Source: Apostichopus japonicus
Lineage: Eukaryota; Echinodermata; Holothuroidea; Aspidochirotida; Stichopodidae
NCBI RefSeq assembly: GCF_037975245.1
Contig: NC_092572.1
Location: 4,420,001 to 4,484,000, forward strand
Reading direction: 5' to 3'
Length of the DNA stretch: 64,000 bases
How positions within the stretch are numbered: position 1 is the first letter of the stretch; each line of letters opens with the position of its first letter. This document shows positions 1-12,702 of this stretch, in pieces. The position numbers were made by a program, and so were the translations under genes. Below the pieces are notes generated by a model. It saw only the letters and a list, made by a program, of their open reading frames with translations. It was not told the DNA's origin and made no database searches.

Positions 1-760
1 CGGTGCCATTTCGGTTTGAATGCTTTTGAGCAGGCCGAAATGCACTCTTCGTTAGGGATATTTGTGTATAACGAAGACACATGCAAGGTAACTAACAGAG
101 AAGATAAGGGAAGATTTTTTATTTCCCCAATTTTCCGGATGAAATCCGTAGTGTCCTGCACATAGGACGGTAGGGCCGAAACGAGAGGTTGGATGAGGAG
201 ATCCACGAATTTGGAAATTTTTTTCAGTCGCTGTACCATTACCCGATATTATGGGCCTCCCGGGGTTGCCTTCTTTGTGAATTTTAGGCAGAAAATAAAA
301 GCGACCAGGTTTTGGGTCGTTTTCCAGGAGGTTTTGGCCTAACTTGCGGTCAATGGAACCGTTAGAGACTATCTTTTGGATGACTCTTTTCACGTTTTGT
401 GTGATTTCTTGAGTAGGATCAGAATCTAGGAGTTTGTAGGGTTGAGGGTTGCCGAGTAGTCTGTTGGCTTCCTTTCTGTAGAATTGTTTGCCCATAGCGT
501 CAATTGCAGAACCCTTGTCGGCTGGCTTGATGACAATGTCATCGCGCTTCTGGAGTTCATGAATGGCCTGTCTCTCAGTTTTGTTGCGATTGTCGCGGAA
601 GTCTGGGGCGGAGGTGTGTGTTTTAACATCCTCTTCAATGGCTGAAATAAATGATTCAAGAGGCACACAATGGGCCTTGGTTGATTCCACGAGCTTTTTG
701 GCTTAACATTGGAATGCAAGTCGTTGGTTTGTTGCGTGGTGTTATTGCCATTTTCGTCGG
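1..760 (-). pseudogene. Penelope-like retroelement, reverse transcriptase N-terminal part (edge fragment)
   Basis: Minus-strand reading gives the start of a Penelope-like reverse transcriptase. In order it has a charged upstream region with DIVIKPADKGSA, then PGRFYFLPKIHK and GRPIISGNG, both typical of the RT fingers of Penelope-like elements. Around 215-225 an extra base in an A run shifts the frame; the expected continuation (TEKISKFVDLLIQPLV) is present in the next frame. Near the window start a further frame change separates the remnant of the LYTNIPNEE motif. The copy is therefore dead and cut by the window edge. A second fragment of the same superfamily, holding the complementary C-terminal half, lies at 48240-49822. 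Family call is firm; clade within Penelope is not resolved. Confidence 0.8.
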
Positions 761-1859
761 CAAAAAATTCACGGAGACGTAATTTGGGATATTTAAGAAA
801 ATAAGAGTTTCTATTTTAACCCCTAATGCAGGATTGGGTCGATATCGACCCAAATAATCATTGAGTTTAAAAAAAAATAGTACTCAGCCACCTTACATCC
901 TACAACATTCATTAAGGTATTGAAATGTAGCTAAGACCATACGTTTGTGTATAAAACAAATAAAAGGGGGGTAACTGTGATTTTTTTTTTTAGTGGGTGG
1001 GGCTCAAGGTCAAAGTTCAATCTGAAAATGACGTAATTTGGCTAAAAATCGATGTTCGCTTCATAAAAATCGTGACAGAAAATAAGAGTTGAACAACCCC
1101 CCCCCCATTATATTTGGTATAAACCCTAACATGTTTTGAACATATTCTGAGCATTTCAGGAATATATCTATAGAGAGCTCTGAGAAAAATGCAAATGTCC
1201 TTGAAATTTCCTGTAATTTGACACCAAAATCGTCCAAATCCGTTCATTTTTGAGAAAAATCTCATTCCCGAACGCTTCAACCTACGTACGTGTTTTTTTT
1301 TCTTATTTGAGATGTTTAGGCCACTGCAACATTTGTAATTGATAGTTATGGCATAGCGCCCTCGCATTCCTTTGTAAGTCGATAGCAACCGCCATTCTTG
1401 CGCAATATTGTTTCATTGAATGTTTAGTGTACAGTCTCAATGGACTGTTTCGTACGGGTACACTTTCAAATAGGCCGTGGCCCAAATTTACGGCCCAATA
1501 GGCCCTAAAGATGTGGGACGATTGGTCAGATACCATGATGAGGTCCAGGACCTTCTGGTCGAACCAGTTTATCAAGGTTCGGTCCTTTTGAGGACCCAGA
1601 AATCGTAAGTCAATAGCGTTGTTTACAAAAAAAGGCTAGGCTAGGCCTAACGTTATGCCAACGTTAGGCTGTAATTTTCGAAAGTAAACAACTTTTGTAC
1701 TAATTGAAATCAGTCATAACTCTGTCAATCCTCAACAGATTTCAGAAAATAAGGTATCATCTGAAAGAGCAGAACCTTTATCATACAATTTGAAGTCAAT
1801 TTTGAAGTCATTAGTGATTTTATTGTATTTTGGTGTTTTCCAATTAAAACAAAAGTAGG
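761..1859. other. non-coding stretch, no gene recognised
   Basis: AT-rich sequence with short poly-T and poly-C runs (960-1000, 1098-1108). Reading frames here lack conserved motifs and splice support. Confidence 0.5.
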
Positions 1860-2347
1860 ATGGTGACTTCGAAGTTCGCCCACTTAAGACTTAAAACACC
1901 CCAAAACTAAATCTTCTGGTATAAATCATTTGAAAATATACTTCATATGGTGGGAGAATTTTGTTATAGTACGATACACGGCCAAACTTTCTTTCCTGCA
2001 AACTGTTTTCACGTTGTTTTCCAAGAAGATTCTTCGTGATTGTGGAACTGGTATTTCTTGCTAGAGTATTGCGAATTTCGGCCACGCAACCTACAGTGTG
2101 GGGCTGGTAAAAATTGGTGGCGCTGTTGCTCTTTCAGTAATTATAACAGACTTCATAGATCTTCGTCATTTTATTGACAAATATGTAAGTAATTTCTTGC
2201 ACACGGGTCATTTTGGAGAGAAAATAACTGTAGCTTCGTACTTTTTGGTGAAATTTGGCTCTTCCTGTAGGTTTTCATGGTGAAAATCGTGTATTTCTTA
2301 GGGTGCCCGAACTTCGCAGTATGGCGAACTTCGCAATACTGACTATA
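1860..2347 (-). mobile_element. MITE copy A, GAAGTTCGGACAC family
   Basis: A 0.48 kb segment matching 3064-3541 in reverse orientation over its whole length. Both ends carry inverted versions of a short motif (GAAGTTCG plus variable bases), and a third copy lies inside the unit. The distal end has a local duplication of the CTTCGCAGTATGGCGAA type. Short terminal inverted repeats and no coding capacity fit a non-autonomous DNA transposon; superfamily unknown, and no clean target duplication was found. Confidence 0.6.
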
Positions 2348-3022
2348 CATCCTAATTTGCATATTATAATTTGCAATTTTTATAAAATTATCAATTCCAA
2401 ATTTTGTTCTCTATTGATCTAAATCAACTTCCTAATAGAGAAGTTGTCCCTAACCTTTATAAGCCAGCCCTAACAAGATAAGTGTTAACTGGCAAATTTA
2501 CACGTAACGAAACAACGCCCCCATATATAAGCAGTTCTTTCTGTGTTCGGTGGCAGGGCAGTCGATCGGATCGTATCATTGCTATCCCAATAGCCTACAT
2601 TCAACGTTATTTTATGTGGGCCTAGCCATGTAGTCTACAAAGTAAAGTGCCGCAGGTTACCGTAAACGTTGCCCATTTGAAGTGGGCTTTTGGAACTTTG
2701 GTGGAGTATATGCATTGTAAGTAAATTCCTTAAAAGTGTTCCGGATATATTAATAAAATTTAGAGTAAATATCTTCATGCTGAACACAAATAAAGTAAGA
2801 CCATGGTTAGAGTTAGAGTAGACTAGGCTAGGCCTAACGTTAGCCCTAAATTGGACCTATCAGTATTACTGGCTATGGTAAATCACAGCTGCCTGCTACT
2901 GCCTTTGCTGATACTCGGAATATAAAATGTGATAAATAAATTTAAGTATATACTTGTAACAGACTGGTCAACCTACACATTTTGCAGCCTGGTGATCTTC
3001 CAGATCTTTTAAAGTAAAGGCT
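2348..3022. other. spacer between the two MITE copies, no gene recognised
   Basis: Single-copy-looking AT-rich DNA with TAGGCCTA-type words. No supported exon or RNA gene. Confidence 0.45.
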
Positions 3023-3920
3023 TAATAATTGACGCACCTCCAAATATTACTAGGCCTACTAGTATAGTCAGTATTGCGAAGTTCGGACACCCTAAGAAAT
3101 ACACGATTTCACCATGAAAATCTACAGGAAGAGTCAAATTTCACCAAAAAGTACGAAGCTACAGTTATTTTCTCTCCAAAATGACCCGTGTGCAAGAAAT
3201 TACTATATATATTTGTCAATAAAATGACGAAGATCTACAGTATGAAGTCTGTTATAATTACTGAAAGAGCAACTGCGCCACCAATTTTGTCACCAGCGCC
3301 ACACTGTGGGTTGCGTGTCCGAACTTTGCAATACTCTAGCAAAGAAATACCAGTTCCACAATCACGAAGAATCTTCTTGGAAAACAATGTGAAAACAGTT
3401 TGCAGGAAAGAAAGTTTGGCCGTGTATCGTACTATAACAAAATTCTCCCACCATATGAAGTGTATTTTCAAATGATTTATACCAGAAGATTTAGTTTTGG
3501 GGTGTTTTAAGTCTTAAGTGTCCGAACTTCGAAGTCACCATGCTACTACTATTACTACTATTACTATATTAGCCTACTAATACTGTAGCTACAGTAGTAC
3601 TAGCAACTATACAGCAGGCAACCATAACTTTTTGCAGCCAAGCAGAGTTAAATATTTCATGAGTTTGAATCCATTTCAGGTATATGCTGATCAACTTGTG
3701 TTTGTGCATGTTTTGGGCATTTGGAAATCTTACTCCCTGAAAATAACCAACATTACCTCAATATAATACCACTAATCTCTGGGACCTGACCTTTCTGAGG
3801 TTAGAGGCTCAGAGCATAGCAAACAGCATCCAAAGATAATGGATGTTTACTTAGGCCTTCACTACAGTAAGCTTATCGACAGATGTGTCAATTTAGGGGT
3901 ATGAAAGAACTTGCATTCGT
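3023..3920 (+). repeat. copy of the TGACGCAC-ended repeat, interrupted by a MITE
   Basis: Starts with TAATAATTGACGCACC, as does the element at 22072-22637. After the MITE at 3064-3541 it resumes at about 3590 with sequence closely matching 22110-22470, including the CTCTGGGACCTGACC and GAGGCTCAGAGCATAGC stretches. The right terminus is lost near 3920. The layout dates the MITE insertion after this repeat. Confidence 0.65.
3064..3541 (+). mobile_element. MITE copy B, GAAGTTCGGACAC family
   Basis: Inverted counterpart of 1860-2347. It begins near GCGAAGTTCGGACAC and ends with GTGTCCGAACTTCGAAG, with a third internal motif at about 3317 (GTGTCCGAACTTTGCAA). Open frames across it are shadows present in both copies. 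It sits inside an older repeat, which supports an independent insertion rather than one long hairpin. Confidence 0.65.
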
Positions 3921-6900
3921 GCGATGCAATTTTGAACCATTTCACGAAATATAAATCTTTGGGTATGTCTCAATCTCTCTGCCATAAAATAAGGCAGTCA
4001 GAAAGTCACAACTCCACAAAAACAGATACACAAGCAACGGAACACTACAGTAAAAGAAAGGGCCTGATAGATTCCATAAACGAGTTACAAAAGTAAAAAA
4101 TGTGAAAACGTTTGCCATCTCAGTACAATATTCATCCCCACAATATTCTCTATATGTGTTAGTGTGCATCACTTAGCCCTGTGCATACAGTAGTAGTGGT
4201 GTGTCATTGGTTCTGATTCAGAGAACTAAGTCACACAGGGCCTCAGTGTAGCAGTGTACAACAATTTTTTGTAACATGAGTTTTTTCCCCCTGCACCTAT
4301 GGGATGAATCATGGCTGAAGGTAAACAATTGAGTATTCATTTTAGAATAACAACGAAATCATGGCTAAGTAATTTAGGCATTTTGATATTAACGTTATGA
4401 TGTGAGTGGTGTTAATAGTGCTGAAGTAATAGCTTGATCAAAAGTATTCCTCAAAGTCCCACAATGCCTTCACAGGGTGACCTACTGTACAGTCACTTGA
4501 GCACTTAGGAGTTTTTGCGAAAAGAGCAAATTCCTTGTCCAAAATTGCTAGGTTTGATCCAGTTTTACGGAGTCCCATAACAAAAAAACACAGTCTGTGA
4601 TATATCAATGGAAAAGTGTAAAGATTCAATGTAACATATTTGAAAGGATTAGAGTATGTTGAAAAACCACCAGCTATGCATTTTAAGGAAATAAACAGTA
4701 CCTCATTGAACCTTGCATTGTGTTCACACTAATGAGTTATGAAATTGTTATCAGTGTCTTCATCATTAAAAGCTATTAATTAGGTTGATCAATGGTCTCA
4801 CATATTAGTGCAATCACAGAGGTTAAATTTCAATCAGGTTATAATGCCAAGGGAATCCAGACCTACTTCATAAAAATAAAAAAATTCATGACTCCTATAA
4901 AAATCATTCATGATAAAAACCAGCATACATACAGTATGTGCAACTAAAGTAGTTTCATATTGGGTATCATGTCCAAATAAAAGCTCTTGATTGTATTCAG
5001 TTTTCATACTTTTAAAAATGATCATCTGTGTGCAGTAATTTGGTGTTAGTAAGTAACATGAAAATGCACAAAACTAATGTTCAACAGGCACTAGATAGTT
5101 CTCATGTCCATAGCACAAACCAGGGAATTGTTCCATTACAACTCTCTGCACGAACAGGCTATTATGATCAGAGTTGTTATGGAACAAATAAAACTCCCTT
5201 GTATGATGTTAGCACTGTACTATGTGACAAAACACTTAAATGCATACATGTGGTAACATGTTGCTACTGTATGATCCGATACTAGCTGGTTGGGTGTATA
5301 AATAGATCACCATTATGCCAACTGCATTGCACATGGTTCCATTATGTAATAAGTTTCATTTTATGAATTTGTCAATCTGACATGTATGCTACTGCATATG
5401 TGTAGGCTGCATGTACAACTTATTGTATCTTAATAATATACAGTAAAAACTATTGAGAACAGTGATAAACAACATTTTCAAAGTGACAGTTGGGGATCTA
5501 AAAAGACCACTGAAAGCCTTCTGTAGCGATATAACATGATACTAAACATTATATATCTCTGCAAGCTAGTGTACCCTGCTTTGAGATGTATGGTTTAAAT
5601 AAGGTTTTCACAAGTTTGCCCTGTTGACCCAACCACTGGCCTAGACATACCAATAAATAGATCTATCCATGCTTCAAATTGAGTTTTCACAATTTGACCA
5701 TTTTAACCTAAATTATCTTTGACCTTCACCAAAAACAATAGGCTTCTTGTACTTGTGATGCATCTATACATACATACTGTACCAACTATGAGATCTGTCC
5801 AATAAAGGTTACTGTCATGAGAAACTGTGTTTACAAGCTAGGATCACAAACACAGTACTCCTACCAATGCACACGCACACATATGCCATCGTGAGTGGGA
5901 AGTTTCAACATAATTGAAACCAAACATTAAAAATGAACTCAGTCATAATGCCAAAGTCTGTGTACACGAGTAGTCCTGAGCTTAAACCCCAAATGATGCG
6001 TTGAGGGACTAAATGTACCGGTACACATAGTCTAGGGTGCATGCAATTTTTAAGTAAATGAACTGCATGCGGGATGAGGCATTGAACCATGCATGAATAC
6101 TCAGTCAATCTCTTGAAGTGATTGCATGCTAAATTCCTGGGTACAACTTACATACCAAATAATAGATCAATATTCAAACTTAGTAGTGTGGCATTTTTCT
6201 CAATTGTTGCATATGCGGTTTCCATGAAAAAAGTGATAGATAAATTAACTAAACTGACATGAATATTGGACAACATGTACACTAAGTATTGACATCAAAT
6301 AGGGAACTGCACTGTCAAGACTTCCACTTGCAATTTATGAAACAATTATCTGGACTTATTTATGTTCATTCTCTTGTCAGAAAAGATGGCTTAAATTTGG
6401 CACAATTTGAGGAATGCATGAATGCAGAGTGAGAACACCACAGCAGATATGCTCCACTTAATTGCAAGAAGTACAGGGCTGCAATTTCAAGGTCGACACA
6501 GGATATCAAAATACTGTAACTTTGAGCTGCTGGTTCATGCTGATCATGGGATGCAGCGAGAAATGGCTTATATGGAAATAAGGAGCTCCCACAAGCATAT
6601 ATTGCAAACATCCCCAGTTGTCTTTAATATTCAGTAAGTATTGACTGTGAGATATATTTTAAATCCCTATGACCTGAAGTTAGTTTTCTAAAGTCTTCCC
6701 TTTAATATCCTCTAAGTCTGATCAACACACGCTATACATAATATAAATTTACTGTACTAAGTTTCAACACGAACAAAGATGATGAAAATTTGCTGTTTAT
6801 TTTCAAAAACTGTAAACGATCTAAGGCAACGGCTAACAAAGTAATGTAAGAAAGACTTATCACTTCCCACCAAGTCCACTGCCAAACCTTTTGTTTTACT

Positions 6901-7485
6901 TTGCTACTTCCACCATCATAGAATGTTATCAGAATTGAAATGACTTTATGTGTAGTCTTTGAAAACCAAATGTACTGTAAATCTGCCATCTGGCAGGCTG
7001 GATGAATTGTAGGTAGGATTGTGAAGCAAAGACTTGAGGTGTTAACACACCATCACATTTTAACCTTGATTATGATGTGTTTATTTGTACCTTTTGCAAC
7101 AATGTCAATATCAAAATGTGAGGCTTTAAAAAAAATATTTACATGGAATGTACTTCAGTGAAACTTTGACATATGATTGAAATGTTGTTTTGGTTTGTTG
7201 TAGGTTAACAAGAGCTGGTGGAATTTCTCCACAAGAGAAGGAAGTACTGTCATCAATAAAATCTGCAGACAGAAGAATATTTTTACTGAAGATCAAAATT
7301 TTCAATGAAAGGAAAGGCTTTCGATTAAAATTGGACAAACAACTTCTGTAGATACAATGAGGACTAGATTTATATGTCATTGCTTGGAGCCAGGTACGGT
7401 GCATTCTATGAGTTTGAATTTTTCTTTTTAGTTTCTGGACAGGTATATGACATGCAGCATACAAATTAAAATTTGTTAATGAATT
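3921..7485. other. 3.5 kb without recognised gene
   Basis: AT-rich DNA on both strands. All open frames are under 90 codons and show no domain motif, codon bias or paired splice signals. No tRNA-like or terminal-inverted-repeat structure was recognised. Confidence 0.45.
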
Positions 7486-7636
7486 TTCTTCCTTCACAGC
7501 ATCATAAAATTCATTATTAATAATCCATTTATACAAATTCTTATGTTGCTGTATTTCAGAATAATTTTCGTTAGTAAAACAAAGATTTTAATCATATTCA
7601 TTGCATTAACTATTATTCATGTAACTCCCTTACTTC

Positions 7637-10613
7637 AGGGCAGGTCCAAGCTATTGTATCCCTACAAGCCAAATTTCAAACTTTACTGAAACACCCTAAA
7701 TGTGGTGTCATGTTAAAGCTGAATTATTGAAGTTTCAGATTTTAATAATTTTTTTGAATTTTTTTGCCTATTCAAACAATTACAGCCAGCTAATTTGCAT
7801 AAATTCAAATTGCAGTGTGACGTACGGGACATTTGGAATCCTATTTCGCTGCCAGCAATATGAACTTATTGAATATAAGTTATGTGGGACATGATACACC
7901 CTTCCTTCCAATAATTTTGACATATTATATGTGGGGGTTCATCAATTAAATATGCTAATTAGCTAGTGTCCAAATACTGATGTCCCGTACGTCACAATTT
8001 TCAGCACTTTTTTCAAGTTTTGATATGGAGGAACAATTTTTTTTTTGGTGATATTCTATAAAGTTCTGATTAAGAACATTGCTCAACAATATCCATCCCC
8101 AGAAAATTGAAATAATATTCACTGCAAATCTAATTATCAAATTTAAAAACGTGACGTACGGGACAAAATGTGACGTACGGGACATAGTGTGATGGAAACC
8201 CTGTATTTATACATAATAAACATGCATGGGCTCCATTGGGGACCTCTACTGGAAACCTTCCAATGCTTACAAGTTTATTTTGTTGAAAGCTGGTAGTTGC
8301 AACTTATAATCCCTGCATGCCTGAAGAGCACATCATGGCACCAAAAAAACTATTGACTGATGACCACCAACAGCCCGGGTGTTGTTTGACTATTGGAAAG
8401 TCAATTGTGCTTGTGGGGGATACAGAATCATCTACAATGCTATTCAACATTGACATTGAATGCATTCAATGTCCTCAAGGACGACTTCAAGAATGTTGAG
8501 TTTGCATTTCAAAATTTCGTAGGCCTATTGTGAAGTGTGACTATGATAATGTGCAACTATGTTCTTGTTCCTGAACTTAGATACTAGTAGACATTGAGAT
8601 TTTTAGTTACAAGTGTAGAGTTCGCTCGCCCAATTTTGCATAGGACAATCACTCATGAGTTTGTTCAATAACCAGTATTAGGTCTATAGAGTTTTCTTTG
8701 TTGTACTATGTAGTTTCATAGATGGACATTACATGGCATTACTGTGGACATTTTGGTATACAGGTACTTTGATTTTTGAATGGGATGAATCATGTTTCAA
8801 CTTCAGGGTCATTAGTGGGGAGTATGATACAGTGTTGTACAGTATATACCAATTTTTAACAGTTTTGCACCAAAACTTTGCATCTTGAATCATTTGTGGT
8901 CTAACAAAGCAAGAATTGATGTTCTGACTATTTGGTCTGGTAACCAGTATTAGGTCTTTAGAGTTTTCTTTGTTGTACTAGTTTCATAGATGGACATTAC
9001 GTGGCATTACTATGGACATTTTGGTATATTTTGAATGGGATGGATCATACTGTATTTCAACTTGAGGGTCAATAGTGGGGAGTATGATACAGTGTTGTAC
9101 AGTATACATACCAAAACAGTTTTGCACCAAAACTTTGCATCTTGAATCATTTGTGGTCTATTAAACAAAGCTAGAATTGATGTTATGAGTATTTGGTCTG
9201 GTAACCAGTATTAGGTCTATAGAGTTTTCTTTGTTGTACTAGTTTCATAGATTGACATTACGTGGCATTACTGTGGACATTTTGATATATTTGAATGGGA
9301 TGGATCATATTTCAACTTCAGGGTCAATAGTGGGGAGTATGATACAGTGTTGTACAGTATACATACCAAAACAGTTTTGCACCAAAACTTTGCATCTTGA
9401 ATCATTTGTGGTCTATTAAACAAAGCTAGAATTGATGTTATGAGTATTTGGTCTGGTAACCAGTATTAGGTCTATAGAGTTTTCTTTGTTGTACTAGTTT
9501 CATAGATGGACATTATGTGGCATTACTGTGGACATTTTGATATATTTGAATGGGATGGATCATATTTCAACTTCAGGGTCAATAGTGGGGAGTATGATAC
9601 AGTGTTGTACAGTATACATACCAAAACAGTTTTGCACCAAAACTTTGCATCTTGAATCATTTGTGGTCTATTAAACAAAGCTAGAATTGATGTTATGAGT
9701 ATTTGGTCTGGTAACCAGTATTAGGTCTATAGAGTTTTCTTTGTTGTACTAGTTTCATAGATGGACATTACGTGGCATTACTGTGGACATTTTGATATAT
9801 TTGAATGGGATGGATCATATTTCAACTTCAGGGTCAATAGCAGGGAGTATGATACAGTGTTGTACAGTATACATACCAAAACAGTTTTGCACCAAAACTT
9901 TGCATCGTGAATCATTTGTGGTCTAAAAAAGCTAGAATTAATGTTATGAGTACTTGATGTATGTGTAGAGTAGATAAATATTTTACGCATTCCATGTTTT
10001 ACGTGGAATGATCTCACAAGTACAGTCACTGCTCTTTTCCGTATCCCAGAAAGAAGGAAATATGGCATAAAATTACCAATGACATTGTTCTGGCATATCC
10101 AAATTAATGTTTTTATGTAGAAATCAGCTTGTTATGGTATATTCAGGAATGAAAATATGAGTTTTCATAGTCAATTTGTATATGGACAAATTGTCCCGTA
10201 CGTCACATGTCCCGTACGTCACAGGACAATTTTCATTTGTGTAACCACTGTACTGGAATGGCTTCATATTTTTTTTCTAATACGTTACAGCTTAGCCCTT
10301 GGAAGGTTAGGCTATTCACTAGTTATAACAGCTTGATCACTGCCCTCCTAATTTCAGAGCGATTTCAGCTTTGCTCTTTAGTAAAAAAAACACAAAATTC
10401 TCTGGTCCCGTACGTCACACTGTACATTAATTAAGATGGGACCTAATTAAAGCAAGTGTAGGAAATCTTCATGAGTTTGTAATAAAGAAGCAGCAATAAC
10501 AAATATGAAAACCTGAAAAAGTTTCTGGAAAATAGATTTTATATAACTTTTAGACAAATTTAAGTCTCTGAAATGTCCCGTACGTCACAGTTCAAATAGC
10601 TTGGACCTGCCCT
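7637..10613. mobile_element. 2,977-bp inverted-repeat DNA transposon with eight copies of a 16-nt motif
   Basis: The ends are perfect 19-bp inverted repeats, AGGGCAGGTCCAAGCTATT at 7637-7655 and its complement at 10595-10613. Inside, the motif TGTGACGTACGGGACA occurs at 7816-7831, 8151-8165 and 8169-8184 in forward orientation. It occurs in reverse at 7981-7996, 10192-10207, 10208-10223, 10405-10419 and 10574-10589. The motifs cluster in the outer thirds around a central satellite. Related sequences at about 10905 and 11575 look like empty targets and imply a 2-bp (TC) or 3-bp (TTC) target duplication. No transposase frame is visible, so it is non-autonomous. Dense subterminal motifs resemble transposase-binding arrays of CACTA-type elements, but the superfamily is unresolved. 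Confidence 0.75.
8671..9958 (+). repeat. five-unit satellite, period about 255-272 bp
   Basis: Units begin with ACCAGTATTAGGTCT at 8671, 8943, 9204, 9459 and 9714. The inner units are nearly identical; the first is the most diverged and the last lacks its end. The array sits in the middle of the inverted-repeat element at 7637-10613. Minus-strand frames here are repeat artefacts. Confidence 0.9.
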
Positions 10614-10652
10614 TCACTGTATCAAATAAAACATTGTTTCACCAATCCATTA

Positions 10653-12010
10653 TTCCAGTTGTTATACTGCTGGGAGGGGAGACACCAAGGTCTTTTAATA
10701 CTTCAGTTACACAATTAATGCTAACTAGATGCTCAATAATGCTTCCCACTATGGGGATGTTGGGTCTAGCAAAATTTAAGTCTAGTGGACCCTCAATGTA
10801 ATGAGCATCCTCCCCCCCCCCCCCCATGTTGGTACTATACTTTTGTTAGTGAAACTAAGAGTTTCATCCTAGTCATTACATTGAGGGATGCTCTTTATTA
10901 AACTCCCTTACTTAACTGCAGCGTATTGGTAATCAACTATTCTAGTTGTAATGTTGCTAGTACTGTATTTGAGAATCCTTTTGTTAGTGAAACGAAGAGT
11001 TTAATGCTATCCATTACATTTAGGAGTACTCTCTAAGTGTCTACCTTCACAACATCATAAAATAAATTATTAACAATCCATTATCTCTTTATATTTATGG
11101 CAGAGCTGTAGTCGAGTCCAATTAGCCAGAGCCCGATCCAAGTCCGAGTCCATCTGGTCTGAGCCAAATACAAGACCCCTCAAGTCCGAGCCGACTCCAG
11201 ATACCAAAGATCACCTTTGGTAAAAATTCTTGAACTGTTATGATAATTATGCACCCAGGAGGAAATTTACCTCATGCTATAATTTTTTCGAACCAGATAA
11301 GTGGCAGCAAGCTCTTCCTGGTTCATAAATGTTATAAAACTACTGGGAGGGGAGTCACCAAGGTCCTTCAATACTTTCAGTTACCCAATAAATGCTAACT
11401 AGACGCTCAATAATGCTTCCCACAATGGGGGTGTTGGGTCTAGCAAACCTTAAGTCTAGTGGACCCTCAATATAATGGGCATCCCTCTTGTTGGTACTGC
11501 ATGTGGTATCCTTTTGTTAGTGAAACTAAGAGTTTTATCCTAGTCATTACATTGAGGGATGCTCTTTATTAAACTCCCTTTCTTCACTGCATCGTATTGG
11601 TGATCCATTATTTCAGCTGTAATGTTGCTAGTACTGTATTTGAGAATCCTTTTGTTAGTGAAACGAAGAGTTTAATGCTATCCATTACATTAAGGAGTTA
11701 ACTTTCTAAGTCTCTACCTTCTCAACATCATATAATAAATTATTAACAATCCATTATCTTTTTATATTTATGGCAGAGCTGTAGTCGCGTCCAATTAGCC
11801 AGAGTCTGAGCCAAGTCCGAGCCCACTTGGTATGAGCCAAATCCAAGACCCTTCAAGTCCGAGCCGACTCCAGATATTCAAATATGATCACCTTTGGTAA
11901 AAATTCTTGAACTGTTATGATAATTATGCACCCAGGAGGAAATTTACCTCATGCTATAATTTTTTCGGACCAGATAAGTGGCAGCAAGCTTTTCCTGGTT
12001 CATAAATGTT
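10653..12010 (+). repeat. tandem duplication, two units of about 679 bp
   Basis: Unit one (10653-11331) and unit two (11332-12010) share in order the CTGGGAGGGGAG start, TTTTGTTAGTGAAAC blocks, a GAGTCCAA/GTCCGAG-rich stretch, and the end GCAGCAAGCT...CATAAATGTT. Within each unit a shorter sub-repeat (TTTTGTTAGTGAAACNAAGAGTTT) occurs twice. Sequence at 7486-7636 is a third partial copy, separated from the array by insertion of the 7637-10613 element. No coding content. Confidence 0.75.
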
Positions 12011-12333
12011 CAGCCCGGGCGCTCAACTTTCAAACCATGCAGGGAGAGGCAAAATCATTTTCAAACCACGACCACCGCCAGGTTAGAACGTGCTTGTGAG
12101 AACCCTGCTCTACTAAAAGTGATATTCTAGTTACATTTAGGATTGCTCATTAAGATTTTCAAATCATCATCATTGTCATGGTTGCTACTTTTTCTGATGT
12201 CATCATCATTTGTGAATTATTGTTATTGTTGCCATGTTACATTTGCCAGTATCAATTTTGCTTATTGTTCCCTCAAAATTGCAGAGTAGAAGGAAGAAAT
12301 GTTAGCTAATAGTTATTATACCATATGTTCTTG

Positions 12334-12694
12334 CAAGGGCGTAGGAACCGGGGGGGCGCCAGCCCCCCAGTGAAAAATATGGGGGGCGGAAGTATCGTTC
12401 CGTCCCCCCCCCCCGCTCCGCAAGTCAGAAAACCCCTTTTTCATTTCCAAATGAGAAAAAAAATCTCATTTGAAGCACCAAATTGCATCTAAGGCCAGGT
12501 GAAAATGCAAAATTCTTTACAAAATGGAGTGGGTGTTGAAGTGTGCTATATTGCACCAAATTGCATCTGAGGCCACCTGGAAATGCAAAAAAAAATCCAA
12601 AGGGGAGGGGGACACCCCCTCCCCTTAGACCCCTCCCCCAGGCCGGCCATCAGTCTTCAGCCCCCCCACTCAAAAGTACCTTCCTACGCCACTG
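12334..12694. mobile_element. hAT-like MITE, 361 bp, with 8-bp target duplication
   Basis: Begins CAAGGGCGTAGGAA and ends with the complement of CAGTGGCGTAGGAA. Both flanks carry the identical octamer TGTTCTTG (12326-12333 and 12695-12702). An 8-bp duplication with CAG-type ends is the hallmark of hAT transposons. The interior contains an imperfect duplication (CACCAAATTGCATCT twice) and G/C runs, with no transposase. Confidence 0.85.
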
Positions 12695-12702
12695 TGTTCT
12701 TG

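Noticed and set aside
7816-10589. Spaced identical motifs that could suggest a CRISPR-like array
   Set aside because: Spacing is irregular (adjacent to hundreds of bases), orientation is mixed, the motifs lie inside a TIR-bounded element, and the genome is eukaryotic.
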